Shown piece by piece: positions 16,804 to 25,801 of a DNA stretch of 64,000 bases. Each line of letters starts with the position of its first letter. Within the stretch, counting starts at the first letter, position 1. The DNA is taken from assembly GCA_002376235.1 (NCBI GenBank), contig DFNX01000013.1, forward strand, positions 93,521-157,520, given 5' to 3'. The notes beneath the pieces are model-generated. The model did no database searches. It was given only the letters and a program-made list of their open reading frames with translations, and was not told the DNA's origin. The position numbers and the translations under genes are program-made. The DNA comes from Neorhizobium sp. UBA3556 (lineage in GTDB: Bacteria > Pseudomonadota > Alphaproteobacteria > Rhizobiales > Rhizobiaceae).

Positions 16804-17382
16804 ATGAACCCCTACGTGAATATGTCGGTTGGTGCGTTGCTTGCCACTGTTTTTGTCATGATGTCGGTTTCTATCGCTTCGGAGGGTATTTTTCACTCTC
16901 CAGCTCCTGAAAAGGAAGGTTTTGTGATCGCCGCAGCAGAAGAGGCAGTTGGCGGCGAGGCAGCAGCGGAAGCCGCTCCAGCAGCCGTGCCGGTCGGCCA
17001 GCTTCTGGCGAGCGCGGATGCGAGCGCCGGTGCTACCGCTTTCAAGAAGTGTCAGGCCTGTCACTCCATCGAGAAGGGAGGGCCCAACAAGGTTGGTCCC
17101 GATCTCTGGGGGCTCGTAAACCGCCCGATCGCCACCCATGAGGGCTTCTCTTATTCCGCTGCAATGAAGGATTTCTCGAAGGGCGGCCAGGAAACTTGGA
17201 CCTTCGATCACCTGAACCACTTCCTTGCCGGCCCGAAGGCCTATGTGAAGGGCACGGCCATGGGCTTTGCCGGTATCAAGAACGACAAGGAACGCGCCAA
17301 TCTGCTCGCTTATATTCGCGAACAGTCCGACAGCCCGGCGCCGCTGCCTGATCCGAACGCGCCGGAACCGGCTACGAACTGA
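16804..17382 (+). CDS. Membrane-anchored class I cytochrome c (CycM-like)
   Basis: A 192-residue electron carrier. Residues 8-27 form an uncleaved membrane anchor, followed by an Ala/Glu-rich linker (about 41-70) and a cytochrome c domain with heme site CQACH (Cys83, Cys86, His87) and the axial Met in GTAMGFAG. This matches the membrane-bound c-type cytochrome CycM of rhizobia, which passes electrons from the bc1 complex to the aa3 oxidase. The start has GGAAGGAG upstream and a strong terminator follows. It ends in a Pro-rich tail. Confidence 0.9.
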   Translation: MNPYVNMSVGALLATVFVMMSVSIASEGIFHSPAPEKEGFVIAAAEEAVGGEAAAEAAPAAVPVGQLLASADASAGATAFKKCQACHSIEKGGPNKVGPDLWGLVNRPIATHEGFSYSAAMKDFSKGGQETWTFDHLNHFLAGPKAYVKGTAMGFAGIKNDKERANLLAYIREQSDSPAPLPDPNAPEPATN

Positions 17383-17410
17383 TTTAAAACTGCTGAAGTT
17401 TATTGTGATG

Positions 17411-17434
17411 ACGCCCGGTTTTGCCGGGCGTTTT
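17411..17434 (+). terminator. Intrinsic terminator after the cytochrome c gene
   Basis: ACGCCCGG pairs perfectly with CCGGGCGT around TTTTG, followed by TTTGC. It lies 28 bases after the cytochrome stop codon. Confidence 0.8.
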
Positions 17435-17451
17435 GCATTCTACCGCCAGTG

Positions 17452-18396
17452 TCAGGAAAGCAGCCAGGCCCACATGCTGACGGAGATGACGCCGAAGGCG
17501 GTTGTGATGCTGATGACGGAAGCGGCAAGGCTCTGGCTGGAGCGGAAGCGCTGGGCAATCAGCCAAGCATTGATGCCGGTCGGAACCGACGAGGTCAGAA
17601 CCAGCGCAGCGGTCCAGTCCGGCCGCAGGTTCAGCAACTGGCAGGCCGCGAATACGGACGCCGGCATCAGGAATAGCTTGAGCACAGTCGCGGTAGAAGA
17701 GAGCCCCAGATCGCCTTTGATCGGATAGCGCGTCAGCGCCATCCCGATCGAAATCAGTGCGGCTGGGCTGGCTGAACCGGCAATCTGGTCGACGACCAAC
17801 GCGACGGGCGCGTTCATCGACAGGCCGGAAAGATTGAAGGCAAGCCCGAGTGCCAGTGCAATGACGAGCGGATTGCGCGCAAGGTTCGATCCAACCTGTT
17901 TCAGCACGGCGAAAATGCCGCGGGCTGCCGTACCGTCCACTTTGGCCGAGGCATTCTCCATCAAGATCGTGCCGACAATCATCATGATCGGCAGATGGAT
18001 GGCAAGAAGGATGGAAATGGCGACCAGGCCATCATGTCCGACAATGTGATCGACCAACGGAAGGCCGATGAAGACATTGTTGGCGAAACTTGCCGACATG
18101 CCGGCAATCACCGCCACCTTGGCATCCCGTCCGAAGGCATGTCTGGCGAGAAGGGAGCCGATTGTCCAGGTGATCGCAACGCCGATAAAATAGGCCGCCC
18201 ACAATCGGAAAGGAGAGACGCCTTCGAAATGCGCTGTCGCCAAGGTGCGAAAGATCAGCATGGGTACGGCGATCTTGAAGACGAATTCGCCGAGCGCGTC
18301 CCCCGTCTCCGCTTTAAGAAGGCCGGATTTGGCGATCAGCCAGCCGAGCAGAATGAGAATGAATACGGGGAGAACGTTGGCGAGGACAAGCGACAC
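17452..18396 (-). CDS. AEC family transporter (auxin efflux carrier-like)
   Basis: A 314-residue inner-membrane protein with about ten hydrophobic segments and the two-repeat layout of the AEC/bile-acid-type family; FANNVFIGLPLV and TSSVPTGINAWLIAQRF are the conserved broken-helix regions. Bacterial members move malonate, malate or similar acids, and the substrate here is unknown. GTG is the start, with AAGGTCC upstream. It stands alone, convergent with the cytochrome gene. Confidence 0.88.
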   Translation of the reverse strand: MSLVLANVLPVFILILLGWLIAKSGLLKAETGDALGEFVFKIAVPMLIFRTLATAHFEGVSPFRLWAAYFIGVAITWTIGSLLARHAFGRDAKVAVIAGMSASFANNVFIGLPLVDHIVGHDGLVAISILLAIHLPIMMIVGTILMENASAKVDGTAARGIFAVLKQVGSNLARNPLVIALALGLAFNLSGLSMNAPVALVVDQIAGSASPAALISIGMALTRYPIKGDLGLSSTATVLKLFLMPASVFAACQLLNLRPDWTAALVLTSSVPTGINAWLIAQRFRSSQSLAASVISITTAFGVISVSMWAWLLS

Positions 18397-18431
18397 GGGG
18401 AGGGACCTTGGAATATTCCGACCCCATGCGT

Positions 18432-18484
18432 CTACAGCATCGGCCCGAAAATCGGAATCGATTTTCGGAAAGCCTGATGCGTAG
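18432..18484. repeat. Palindromic intergenic element, rhizobial RIME-like
   Basis: A perfect 10-bp stem (CCGAAAATCG / CGATTTTCGG, loop GAAT) sits inside an outer stem (CTAC-A-GCATC with GATGC-GTAG). The sequence resembles dispersed palindromic elements I recall from Agrobacterium and Rhizobium intergenic regions. Copies elsewhere in the genome cannot be checked here. Confidence 0.65.
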
Positions 18485-18580
18485 ATTCAATGAGATAGAG
18501 CGCCGTGCATGGTGCTCGGGCGCATAAGCCTTCGGGCAACGAATGCAGATATGCAGAGGTGCCGTGATCCAGCCTGATAT

Positions 18581-18639
18581 CGAAAAAGAAAATCCGGCAG
18601 TCAGCCGCCAGTACATCCGTGGCAGCCAACCTTACCGGA
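18581..18639 (-). ncRNA. Candidate minus-strand RNA hairpin with terminator-like end
   Basis: In the 405-base gap between the AEC gene and the PfkB gene. On the minus strand, TCCGG (18635-18639) pairs with CCGGA (18593-18597), enclosing an 8-bp stem GGCUGCCA/UGGCGGCU with the nine-base loop CGGAUGUAC. The outer stem is followed by ATTTTCTTTTT. The 16 bases CCACGGATGTACTGGC recur in another gene-free stretch (27352-27367). No clear promoter was found. The rest of this gap (18485-18580 and 18640-18801) shows nothing I can name. Confidence 0.35.
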
Positions 18640-18801
18640 CACCCCGAACATAGACGCGAACCGTGACGGCCAGATGACAGATAGCAATTGAGCGCAAACC
18701 CAAAGCACGGCAGGCATTAACGCCAAAACATTTCTTCTTCCCTTGGCGGAAAAAGGCCACTACCCATGGCGCAAGCTTGAACGCAAAAGGATGAAGACTG
18801 A

Positions 18802-19794
18802 ATGCCAAAGTTCGACGTGCTGACCATCGGCAATGCCATCGTCGATATTCTCGCCCGCTGCGAGGATTCGTTTCTTGAAGAGAATGCGATCATCAAGGGC
18901 GCCATGAACTTGATCGATGCCGAGCGCGCCGAGTTTCTCTATTCCAAGATGGGGCCTGCGGTAGAGGCATCGGGTGGTTCGGCCGGCAATACGGCTGCCG
19001 GCATTGCCGGTTTCGGCGGCAAAGCTGCTTATTTCGGCAAGGTGGCCGAGGACCAGCTGGGTGGAATCTTCCAGCATGATATCCGCGCCCAGGGCGTTCA
19101 TTACCAGACGAAGCCGGAAGGCCTTCATCCGCCGACTGCCCGCTCGATGATCTTCGTCACGCCCGATGGCGAGCGTTCGATGAACACCTATCTCGGCGCC
19201 TGCGTCGAGCTTGGCCCCGAACATGTCGAGGAAGAGGTCGTCGCCGAAGCCAAGGTCACTTATTTCGAGGGCTATCTGTGGGATCCGCCGCGCGCCAAGG
19301 ATGCCATCCGCGAGGCATCACGCATCGCTCATGCCAACGGCCGCGAAGTCTCGATGACGCTTTCCGACCCCTTCTGCGTCGGCCGCTACCGCGCAGAATT
19401 CCTCGATCTGATGCGTTCAGGCACTGTCGATATCGTTTTCGCCAACAAACAGGAACTTCTGTCGCTCTACGAAACGGAAGATTTCGAGCTGGCTCTCGGC
19501 AAGATCGCGGTGGATTGCAAGCTGGCAGCGGTTACGCTCAGCGAAGAAGGTGCAGTCATCGTTCGCGGCAAAGAGCGGGTTAAGATCGATGCCTATGCTA
19601 TCGACGAACTGGTCGATACCACCGGTGCAGGCGATCTTTTCGCCTCCGGTTTCCTTTATGGTTATACGCAGGGTCGTTCGCTGGAAGATTGCGGCAAGCT
19701 GGGATGCCTTGCCGCAGCCGAAGTCATCCAGCAGATCGGGCCGCGCCCGCAAGTGTCGTTGAAAGAGGCGGCAGCCCAGGCTGGCCTTATTTAA
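18802..19794 (+). CDS. PfkB family carbohydrate kinase (adenosine kinase-like)
   Basis: A 330-residue kinase of the ribokinase/PfkB family. N-terminal VLTIGNAIVDILAR, substrate-site SGGSAGNTAAGIAGFGGKAAYFGKV and the C-terminal catalytic signature DTTGAGDLFASGFLYG, with the base Asp in the GAGD, are all intact. Rhizobial relatives are annotated as adenosine kinase, converting adenosine to AMP; sugar substrates cannot be excluded. The start has AAAAGGATG upstream. The end overlaps the convergent SH3 gene by eight bases. Confidence 0.9.
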   Translation: MPKFDVLTIGNAIVDILARCEDSFLEENAIIKGAMNLIDAERAEFLYSKMGPAVEASGGSAGNTAAGIAGFGGKAAYFGKVAEDQLGGIFQHDIRAQGVHYQTKPEGLHPPTARSMIFVTPDGERSMNTYLGACVELGPEHVEEEVVAEAKVTYFEGYLWDPPRAKDAIREASRIAHANGREVSMTLSDPFCVGRYRAEFLDLMRSGTVDIVFANKQELLSLYETEDFELALGKIAVDCKLAAVTLSEEGAVIVRGKERVKIDAYAIDELVDTTGAGDLFASGFLYGYTQGRSLEDCGKLGCLAAAEVIQQIGPRPQVSLKEAAAQAGLI

Positions 19795-20326
19795 AGGCCT
19801 CGCCGGGATAGACGCCCCAGACTTCGCCCTGGGCTACCCAGCCCTCGGCGCCGCCGGTTTCCGCCTGGCACCAGTCGCCGTTGCATTCCTTGACGGCAAG
19901 CTGGACGCCTGGCTGGAGTTTGGCAATCACTGCGGCCGAGCTTTGCGGGTCGCGGCGCATGTTGACATAGATGTCCTGGCCCTTGCCGCGCATCCATGGA
20001 GCGGCAACGGCAGTGCGCTCACCGGAAAGTAGCGCCTGGTTCACCCAGCCTTCGGTGCCCTCGGCATCGCGCACACGCCGCCAGTTATCGTATTCCTGAA
20101 TGATTTCCATCGGCGTTCCGGCCTTCATGTACATCCATGAAACCGCATAATCGGTGCTTGGGCCGATGCGGATATTGACCTTCTTGGATTTCAAGCTGGC
20201 GAAGCGCGGAAGCGGCAGGCCGCTCGGGCCTTTCGCAGCACCCTGCGCATAGACAGGTACGATAGCGGAAAGCGTTGCGATCAGGGGAAAGCAGATGGCT
20301 ACGATGACGATGATGAGGCGGCGCAT
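19787..20326 (-). CDS. Exported protein with two bacterial SH3 domains
   Basis: A 179-residue protein with a signal peptide (1 to about 27, ending VPVYAQ) and two SH3_3/SH3_4-like repeats: KKVNIRIGPSTDYAVSWMYMKAGTPMEII... and QDIYVNMRRDPQSSAAVIAKLQPGVQLAVKEC. Each repeat ends with a Gly-Trp-Val strand (TEGWVNQ, AEGWVAQ). Such proteins usually bind or sense peptidoglycan in the periplasm. Two cysteines (ECNGDWCQ) could form a disulfide. No enzymatic domain is present. The start has AGGATC upstream. Confidence 0.82.
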   Translation of the reverse strand: MRRLIIVIVAICFPLIATLSAIVPVYAQGAAKGPSGLPLPRFASLKSKKVNIRIGPSTDYAVSWMYMKAGTPMEIIQEYDNWRRVRDAEGTEGWVNQALLSGERTAVAAPWMRGKGQDIYVNMRRDPQSSAAVIAKLQPGVQLAVKECNGDWCQAETGGAEGWVAQGEVWGVYPGEAFK

Positions 20327-20481
20327 TTTTGGGATCCTGGCTGACGATCCACGGATGTGCTTCGAGGCCCGTTTGCGAGGTTTTGTTTGTCTTCGCCGGT
20401 GGGTCTGCTAGAACGCCCAAGGATAGGATCGACTATCGCGCGACTTGGTTAATGACCTCCTAAAATTGCGGTGGCGGAGCG

Positions 20482-21486
20482 ATGACTGCGAAGAAAAGAC
20501 CCAGGGTTTATATCACGCGCAAGCTGCCTGATGCCGTCGAGACGCGCATGCGCGAACTCTTCGACGCAGAGCTTAACATCGATGACCGGCCTCGCTCGCG
20601 CGAAGAGCTTGCAGCCGCAATGGCATCCGCCGATGTGCTTGTCCCTACAATCGCCGACAAGATCGATGCGGAACTGCTGGCGCAAGCAGGCCCGCAGATG
20701 AAGCTGATCGCCGGTTTTTCCAACGGCACGGATCACATCGATGTCGATGCCGCTGCCGAAAAAGGCATCACCGTCACCAACACGCCAAATGTCCTGACCG
20801 AGGATACCGCGGACATGACGATGGCGCTTATCCTGGCCGTCAACCGACGCCTTGCCGAAGGTTCGCGCATCCTCACCGACAATCCCGGCGACTGGGCAGG
20901 GTGGAGCCCGACCTGGATGCTCGGGCGTCGGATCTGGGGCAAGCGGATCGGCATCGTCGGAATGGGCCGGATCGGAACCGCGGTGGCGCGGCGTGCCAAG
21001 GCTTTCGGTCTGGCGATCCACTATCACAACCGCAAGCCGGTCAATCAGGCGACCGAGAGCGAACTGGAGGCGACCTACTGGGACAGCCTCGATCAGATGC
21101 TGGCGCGTGTCGATATCGTTTCGATCAACTGCCCGTCTACGCCCGGAACCTTCCATCTGATTTCAGCCCGACGCCTGGCGCTGATGCAGCCGACTGCGAT
21201 CATCGTCAACACGGCGCGTGGCGACATCATCGACGAGATGGCGATGATAAAGCTGTTGCGTGAAGACAAGATCGCCGGTGCCGGTCTCGACGTCTACCAG
21301 AACGAGCCCGCAATCAATCCCAAGCTCGTCAAGCTCGCCAATGAGGGCAAGGTCGTCCTCTTGCCGCATATGGGATCGGCTACGATCGAGGGTCGCATCG
21401 ACATGGGCGACAAGGTCATCATCAACATCAGGGCTTTTTTCGACGGGCATCGCCCGCCGAATCGCGTTCTTCCGGGTCGCAGTTAA
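20482..21486 (+). CDS. D-2-hydroxyacid dehydrogenase (glyoxylate/hydroxypyruvate reductase-like)
   Basis: A 334-residue NAD(P)-dependent enzyme. The Rossmann motif GIVGMGRIGTAVARRAKAFG is central. The catalytic residues of the family are present: Arg in NTARGDIID, Glu in YQNEPAINP and His in LLPHMGSAT. It resembles D-glycerate dehydrogenase and glyoxylate reductase of the GyaR/GhrB group. It probably reduces glyoxylate or hydroxypyruvate; cofactor preference is not visible. GGCGGAG precedes the start. Confidence 0.9.
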   Translation: MTAKKRPRVYITRKLPDAVETRMRELFDAELNIDDRPRSREELAAAMASADVLVPTIADKIDAELLAQAGPQMKLIAGFSNGTDHIDVDAAAEKGITVTNTPNVLTEDTADMTMALILAVNRRLAEGSRILTDNPGDWAGWSPTWMLGRRIWGKRIGIVGMGRIGTAVARRAKAFGLAIHYHNRKPVNQATESELEATYWDSLDQMLARVDIVSINCPSTPGTFHLISARRLALMQPTAIIVNTARGDIIDEMAMIKLLREDKIAGAGLDVYQNEPAINPKLVKLANEGKVVLLPHMGSATIEGRIDMGDKVIINIRAFFDGHRPPNRVLPGRS

Positions 21487-21488
21487 TT

Positions 21489-21974
21489 TCAGGCCGGGAT
21501 CCGCTCAAGCTCCTTGCGCATCTCGATGAAGGTAACCCGGTCGAAACCCGGATGGGATTTTTCGGCAGTCTTTTGAAATCCCCAGCGGCCGAACGTCGTG
21601 TGGTTGCCGACAAGCTCGATGCGCGTGTCCAGCCTGAGCGTCGGCAAGTTCAGCTCCCGCGCGGTGTCTTCCGCGATGGTGAGCAATCGGCGACCGACCC
21701 CCTTGCCTTGCTGGCCGGGTGCGACGGCCAGTTTCCCGACATAGAGGCAATCGGTTTCCGGTTTCAGAAACACGCAGCCGACAAGTCGATTGTCCTCGAT
21801 GGCCACGAAGGCGATTTCGCTCGTGGCTTTGTGTGCGAGCGAAGCAAGCGTCAGGCGATGCGCCGAGGAGGGCGGATCGATGATGTCGTCCATGTAGGAG
21901 AAGGACGAGACGATCAGCGCAAGCAATTCGTCCCACCGGCCGAAGCCACTGTCCAACTTGATAATGTCGATCAT
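21489..21974 (-). CDS. GNAT family N-acetyltransferase
   Basis: A 161-residue acetyltransferase with the acetyl-CoA motif LAVAPGQQGKGVGRRLLTIAEDTA and a C-terminal strand-helix (HTTFGRWGFQKTAEKSHPGFDRVTFIEMRKEL). Substrate unknown. The start codon overlaps the stop of the MoeB-like gene (ATGA), so the two are co-translated. It faces the hydroxyacid dehydrogenase end to end. Confidence 0.85.
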   Translation of the reverse strand: MIDIIKLDSGFGRWDELLALIVSSFSYMDDIIDPPSSAHRLTLASLAHKATSEIAFVAIEDNRLVGCVFLKPETDCLYVGKLAVAPGQQGKGVGRRLLTIAEDTARELNLPTLRLDTRIELVGNHTTFGRWGFQKTAEKSHPGFDRVTFIEMRKELERIPA

Positions 21975-22777
21975 TCTGCTGACGATCTCTTTCTGCGTTT
22001 GTATCTGATCATGTCGAACCGGGCCGAAAGCGCGTCGTAGAGCATTAAGCGGCCGATCAACGGTTCACCGATGCCGGTAACCAGCTTGATGACTTCCATC
22101 GCCATCAGAGTGCCGATGACACCAGTCAGCGCGCCGACCACACCGGTTTCCGCACAGGCCGGGATCAGTCCTTCCGGCGGCTTTTCGGGAAAGAGATCAC
22201 GATAGGTCGGATTGAGCACACCGTCTGCACCGGCCTCATAGGGTTTGAGCGCGGTGACCGACCCGTCGAAGCGCCCGACTGCGCCGGTGACGAGCGGAAT
22301 TTTCGCCGTCTCCGCCGCGTCGGCCGCAGCATATCGCGTATCGAAATTGTCGGAGCCGTCGACGAGGAGATCAAAGCGCGGCAGATGCCGCATGGCCCAT
22401 TCAGTCGAAAACCGCTCTTCGAAATCGACAACACGGACATGCGGATTGAGGCGGGCGATCTTGTCGCGAGCGCTCCTCGTTTTCATCTCGCCGATCGTAC
22501 CGGAATCGTGGATCACCTGGCGCTGGAGGTTGGAAAGCGACACGCGGTCGTCGTCAATGATGCCGATCGTGCCGATACCGGCCGCCGCGAGATATTCCAG
22601 AACCGGAGCACCAAGCCCGCCGGCGCCGATGACCAGAACACGGGCAGCTTTCAGCCGCTGCTGTCCCGTCCCGCCAATTTCCGGCAGAAGGATATGGCGT
22701 TTATAGCGCTCGATCTCGTCCGGGGTCAGCGCCGTGTTCGGCGATTGCGAAGCCTGGTTTTCCATGATCGGTTTCAT
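21971..22777 (-). CDS. MoeB/ThiF-type adenylyltransferase
   Basis: A 268-residue E1-like enzyme that adenylates the C-terminal glycine of a ubiquitin-like sulfur carrier (MoaD or ThiS). The nucleotide fold ARVLVIGAGGLGAPVLEYL, the Arg finger region (NLQRQVIHD) and LLVDGSDNFDTRY are present. The Cys in IPACAETGVVGALTG is kept, but the first zinc-ligand Cys of E. coli MoeB is Asp here (TYRDLFP), and the second C-x-x-C pair near the C-terminus is absent, so the zinc site appears lost. It precedes a GNAT gene with overlap and follows recF. Confidence 0.88.
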   Translation of the reverse strand: MKPIMENQASQSPNTALTPDEIERYKRHILLPEIGGTGQQRLKAARVLVIGAGGLGAPVLEYLAAAGIGTIGIIDDDRVSLSNLQRQVIHDSGTIGEMKTRSARDKIARLNPHVRVVDFEERFSTEWAMRHLPRFDLLVDGSDNFDTRYAAADAAETAKIPLVTGAVGRFDGSVTALKPYEAGADGVLNPTYRDLFPEKPPEGLIPACAETGVVGALTGVIGTLMAMEVIKLVTGIGEPLIGRLMLYDALSARFDMIRYKRRKRSSAE

Positions 22778-22811
22778 ATCACCACCACGTCTTGCCTGTA
22801 AGCATCTATCG

Positions 22812-23945
22812 TCAGGTGGTTCCCTGCGTCACGCTTCCATGGCTGACCGTGAAGAACTGTGCCCGGTCACCGAGAGCGGCAAACATCGATTGGTCTGTGC
22901 CGGTCATGAAGGCCTGGCCACCCAGCCCGTCCACCAGATCGAACAACGTTGCCCTGCGCCCCTCATCGAGATGCGCGGCGATTTCGTCGAGCAGAAGTAT
23001 CGGAGCAAAACCCGTCATGTCCGCCGTCAACCGGGCATGGGCAAGAATGAGCCCGATCAGCAACGCTTTCTGCTCACCGGTCGAGCATCGCGATGCCTCA
23101 ATATTCTTCTCCTGATGACGCACGAGAAGATCGACGCGATGAGGCCCTTCCAGCGTGCGCCCCGCAGCCGCGTCGCGTCCGCGCCCATTGCGCAATGCTG
23201 CCAGATAATCCTCTTCCAGATCCGCCGCCGGGCGATCCATACCGCCATCCATGAAACCTTCGAGCGCCAAAGCCGGTGTCGGAAACGGCGTCTCGGCGGA
23301 ATTAACAGAAAGCGATTGCAGGAGGCCCAGCATTTCTTGCCGAGCCGCCGCCATGGCAATCCCCAGCTCGGCCATCTGTGTCTCGATTGCGCCCAGCCAT
23401 GAAGGATCGAAACGGCCCTCCGAAAGAAGCCGGTTACGGCTGCGCATGGCGCGCTCGAAATCGCTCGCCCTTCGTGCGTGGGTCGGATCGAGCGACAGCA
23501 CCAGCCGGTCGAGAAACCGTCTCCGGTCGGAGGAAGAGCCTGTAAACAGCCCGTCCATGGAAGGGGTCAACCACAGCACGTTCAGATGGTCGGAAAGCTC
23601 CTCGGTGGATTTGGCCGGTGTGCTGTTGATCCTGAGTTTGCGGCTGACGCTTTCGCCTTCACCAGGCTCGGTCCCCGTCCCGATTGCAACTTCGCCCAGC
23701 ATTCCATCGAGATCGACGAATATGGAAAAACCGCCGTCTGCACCGACACGTGGCACGTCGGTCAGCACTGCGCGCCTGAAACCGCGCCCTGGCGACAGGA
23801 ATGAAATGGCTTCCATCAGATTGGTTTTGCCCGCGCCATTTTCTCCCGTCAGCACCACATGCCTGCTGTCGAGCACAAGCGAAGCTGCCGCGTAATTGCG
23901 GAAGTCGGTGAGCTTGAGCCGGGAGATCGAAGTCTTTTGAGCCAT
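22812..23945 (-). CDS. recF: DNA replication and repair protein RecF
   Basis: An SMC-like ATPase of 377 residues that directs RecOR and RecA to gaps. Walker A is LTGENGAGKTNLMEAI, the signature is CSTGEQKALLIGLILAHA, and Walker B is PILLLDEIAAHLDEGRRA. Length matches the family. It lies apart from dnaA/dnaN, as in other rhizobia. The start is supported by MAQKTSISRLKLTDFRNY, though no strong ribosome-binding site is seen. Confidence 0.96.
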   Translation of the reverse strand: MAQKTSISRLKLTDFRNYAAASLVLDSRHVVLTGENGAGKTNLMEAISFLSPGRGFRRAVLTDVPRVGADGGFSIFVDLDGMLGEVAIGTGTEPGEGESVSRKLRINSTPAKSTEELSDHLNVLWLTPSMDGLFTGSSSDRRRFLDRLVLSLDPTHARRASDFERAMRSRNRLLSEGRFDPSWLGAIETQMAELGIAMAAARQEMLGLLQSLSVNSAETPFPTPALALEGFMDGGMDRPAADLEEDYLAALRNGRGRDAAAGRTLEGPHRVDLLVRHQEKNIEASRCSTGEQKALLIGLILAHARLTADMTGFAPILLLDEIAAHLDEGRRATLFDLVDGLGGQAFMTGTDQSMFAALGDRAQFFTVSHGSVTQGTT

Positions 23946-24220
23946 GGGGAATCGCGGTTTGCCGTTGCACAGGAGCTAAGGATTTGCACGGCAGAACGCA
24001 AGCGATTGGATAGATCGAACCGTTGAACGGCACTGTGTGATGATCCGTTCGACCTAAGTCTCAATTTCTTGTCCGTTAGTATATCGGCAACAAGTTATGA
24101 TTAATGAAAGCCTAGGGTGATTGGATAATAGTGAATTAAACTTTAGCGGGCAGACTTGCATTCCAAGGTGATGCCGCGTGCAAAATCATGAAGCGGCTCA
24201 CCATTGAACCGGGGGATAGA

Positions 24221-25720
24221 ATGAATAACCAAGAACAAAAGGCTGCACTTGCCGAGCGCCTGAATTTCGTCGGCCTCGGTGACGCGGAACGCCGTCATCT
24301 CACCAATGTCCAGCCGATCGTGAAGGACGCCGTGGGTCCGGCGCTCGATGCCTTCTATCAGAAAGCCAAGGCGCATCCTCACACCGCAAAATTCTTTTCC
24401 AGCGACGCGCATGTCGCTCACGCGAAGGAACGTCAGGCGAGCCATTGGGACGTGATTTCGTCCGGCCGTTACGATGGTGACTATGTCGATGCGGTTTCCG
24501 CCATCGGTAAAACTCACGCTCGTCTGGGCCTGGAGCCGCGCTGGTATATTGGCGGCTATGCCCTCATTCTCGACGGCATCATCCGTGCGGTCATCGCCAA
24601 GGAGATGAAGGGCTTTTTCCTCGAAAAAAAGGCCGGCGTTCTGGCCGAGCATCTTTCTTCCGTGGTGAAGGCGGCGATGGTCGATATGGACTACGCCATC
24701 TCGGTCTATCTGGAAGCGCTGGAAGACGGCCGCAAGAAAGTCGAAGCCGAACGTGTGGCAGCCAAGCAGGAGCAGGATAGTGCTCTGGAGGCCTTGGGCC
24801 AGGCGCTGAAAAGCCTTGCAGGTGGAGACCTGACGGCGGAGCTTCATCAGGAGTTGGCGCCGAATTTTCATGCTCTGAAGGCAAACTACAACTCCTCCAT
24901 TGCAGAGCTTCAGGCTGCGATGGGAGAAATAAACCAGTCCGTCGGTCAGGTCCGCGCGGAAGTCGGCGATATCTCCTCGGCAGCCGATAATATGGCAAAG
25001 CGCACCGAGCAGCAGGCGGCATCGCTGGAAGAAACGGCGGCAGCGCTTGAGCAGATCACGGCACTTTCCGGACAGGCGGCACGCCGCACGCAGGAAGTGC
25101 AGAGCATAATCCGCGAATCAGCAGCCGAGACGCAGAGGAACGGCGAGGTCGTCCATCAGGCGATCTCTGCCATGGACGATATTGCCGAATCATCCCAGAA
25201 AATGACGCAGATCATCGGCGCAATTGACGAGATCGCCTTCCAGACGAACCTTTTGGCCCTGAATGCCGGTGTTGAAGCGGCTCGTGCCGGTGAGCAGGGT
25301 AAGGGCTTTGCGGTCGTTGCCCAGGAAGTGCGCGAACTGGCGCAGAGATCGGCTGCCGCCGCCAAGGAGATCAAGGAGCTGATCGATCGCTCCGCGGGTG
25401 ACGTTGAACGTGGCGTCGGTCTCGTCAATCGTGCCGGTGAGGCGCTGACCGGCATTGGCACACGGGTGAAGTCAATCGATGAACACATCACCTCCATCGC
25501 CCATTCGGCACAGGAGCAGGCGTCGGGGATCGACCAGATCAACGCATCTGTCCGCAGCATGGACCAGATCACCCAGCAGAATGCGGCATTGATGGAAGAG
25601 ACGAATGCTGCAGCCCAGAGCCTTGTCGGCATCAGCGGCAGTCTGGCTGCGTTGGTTGCGCGTTTCAGGACCAGCAGTTCCTCAAGTGTTTATCAGGAGC
25701 ACTTCAGGCTCAGCGCCTGA
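24221..25720 (+). CDS. Globin-coupled methyl-accepting chemotaxis protein
   Basis: A soluble heme-based chemoreceptor of 499 residues without membrane segments. Residues about 12-165 form a sensor globin; IGKTHARLGLEPRWYIGGY carries the proximal His99 of globin-coupled sensors (HemAT-like, binding O2). Residues about 190-235 form a HAMP-like linker, and about 250-485 the MCP signalling domain with the hairpin tip EIAFQTNLLALNAGVEAARAG. It lacks a clear C-terminal CheR-binding pentapeptide. It should pass O2 signals to CheA/CheW. ATG MNNQEQ is chosen because GGGGGA precedes it. Confidence 0.93.
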   Translation: MNNQEQKAALAERLNFVGLGDAERRHLTNVQPIVKDAVGPALDAFYQKAKAHPHTAKFFSSDAHVAHAKERQASHWDVISSGRYDGDYVDAVSAIGKTHARLGLEPRWYIGGYALILDGIIRAVIAKEMKGFFLEKKAGVLAEHLSSVVKAAMVDMDYAISVYLEALEDGRKKVEAERVAAKQEQDSALEALGQALKSLAGGDLTAELHQELAPNFHALKANYNSSIAELQAAMGEINQSVGQVRAEVGDISSAADNMAKRTEQQAASLEETAAALEQITALSGQAARRTQEVQSIIRESAAETQRNGEVVHQAISAMDDIAESSQKMTQIIGAIDEIAFQTNLLALNAGVEAARAGEQGKGFAVVAQEVRELAQRSAAAAKEIKELIDRSAGDVERGVGLVNRAGEALTGIGTRVKSIDEHITSIAHSAQEQASGIDQINASVRSMDQITQQNAALMEETNAAAQSLVGISGSLAALVARFRTSSSSSVYQEHFRLSA

Positions 25721-25801
25721 TCGAAGGCTGGACCGGATCACGGGCATCCTCTAAATCGCTGCCATATGAACGCTATGGAAGATGGACGAGAGGATTATGC
25801 T

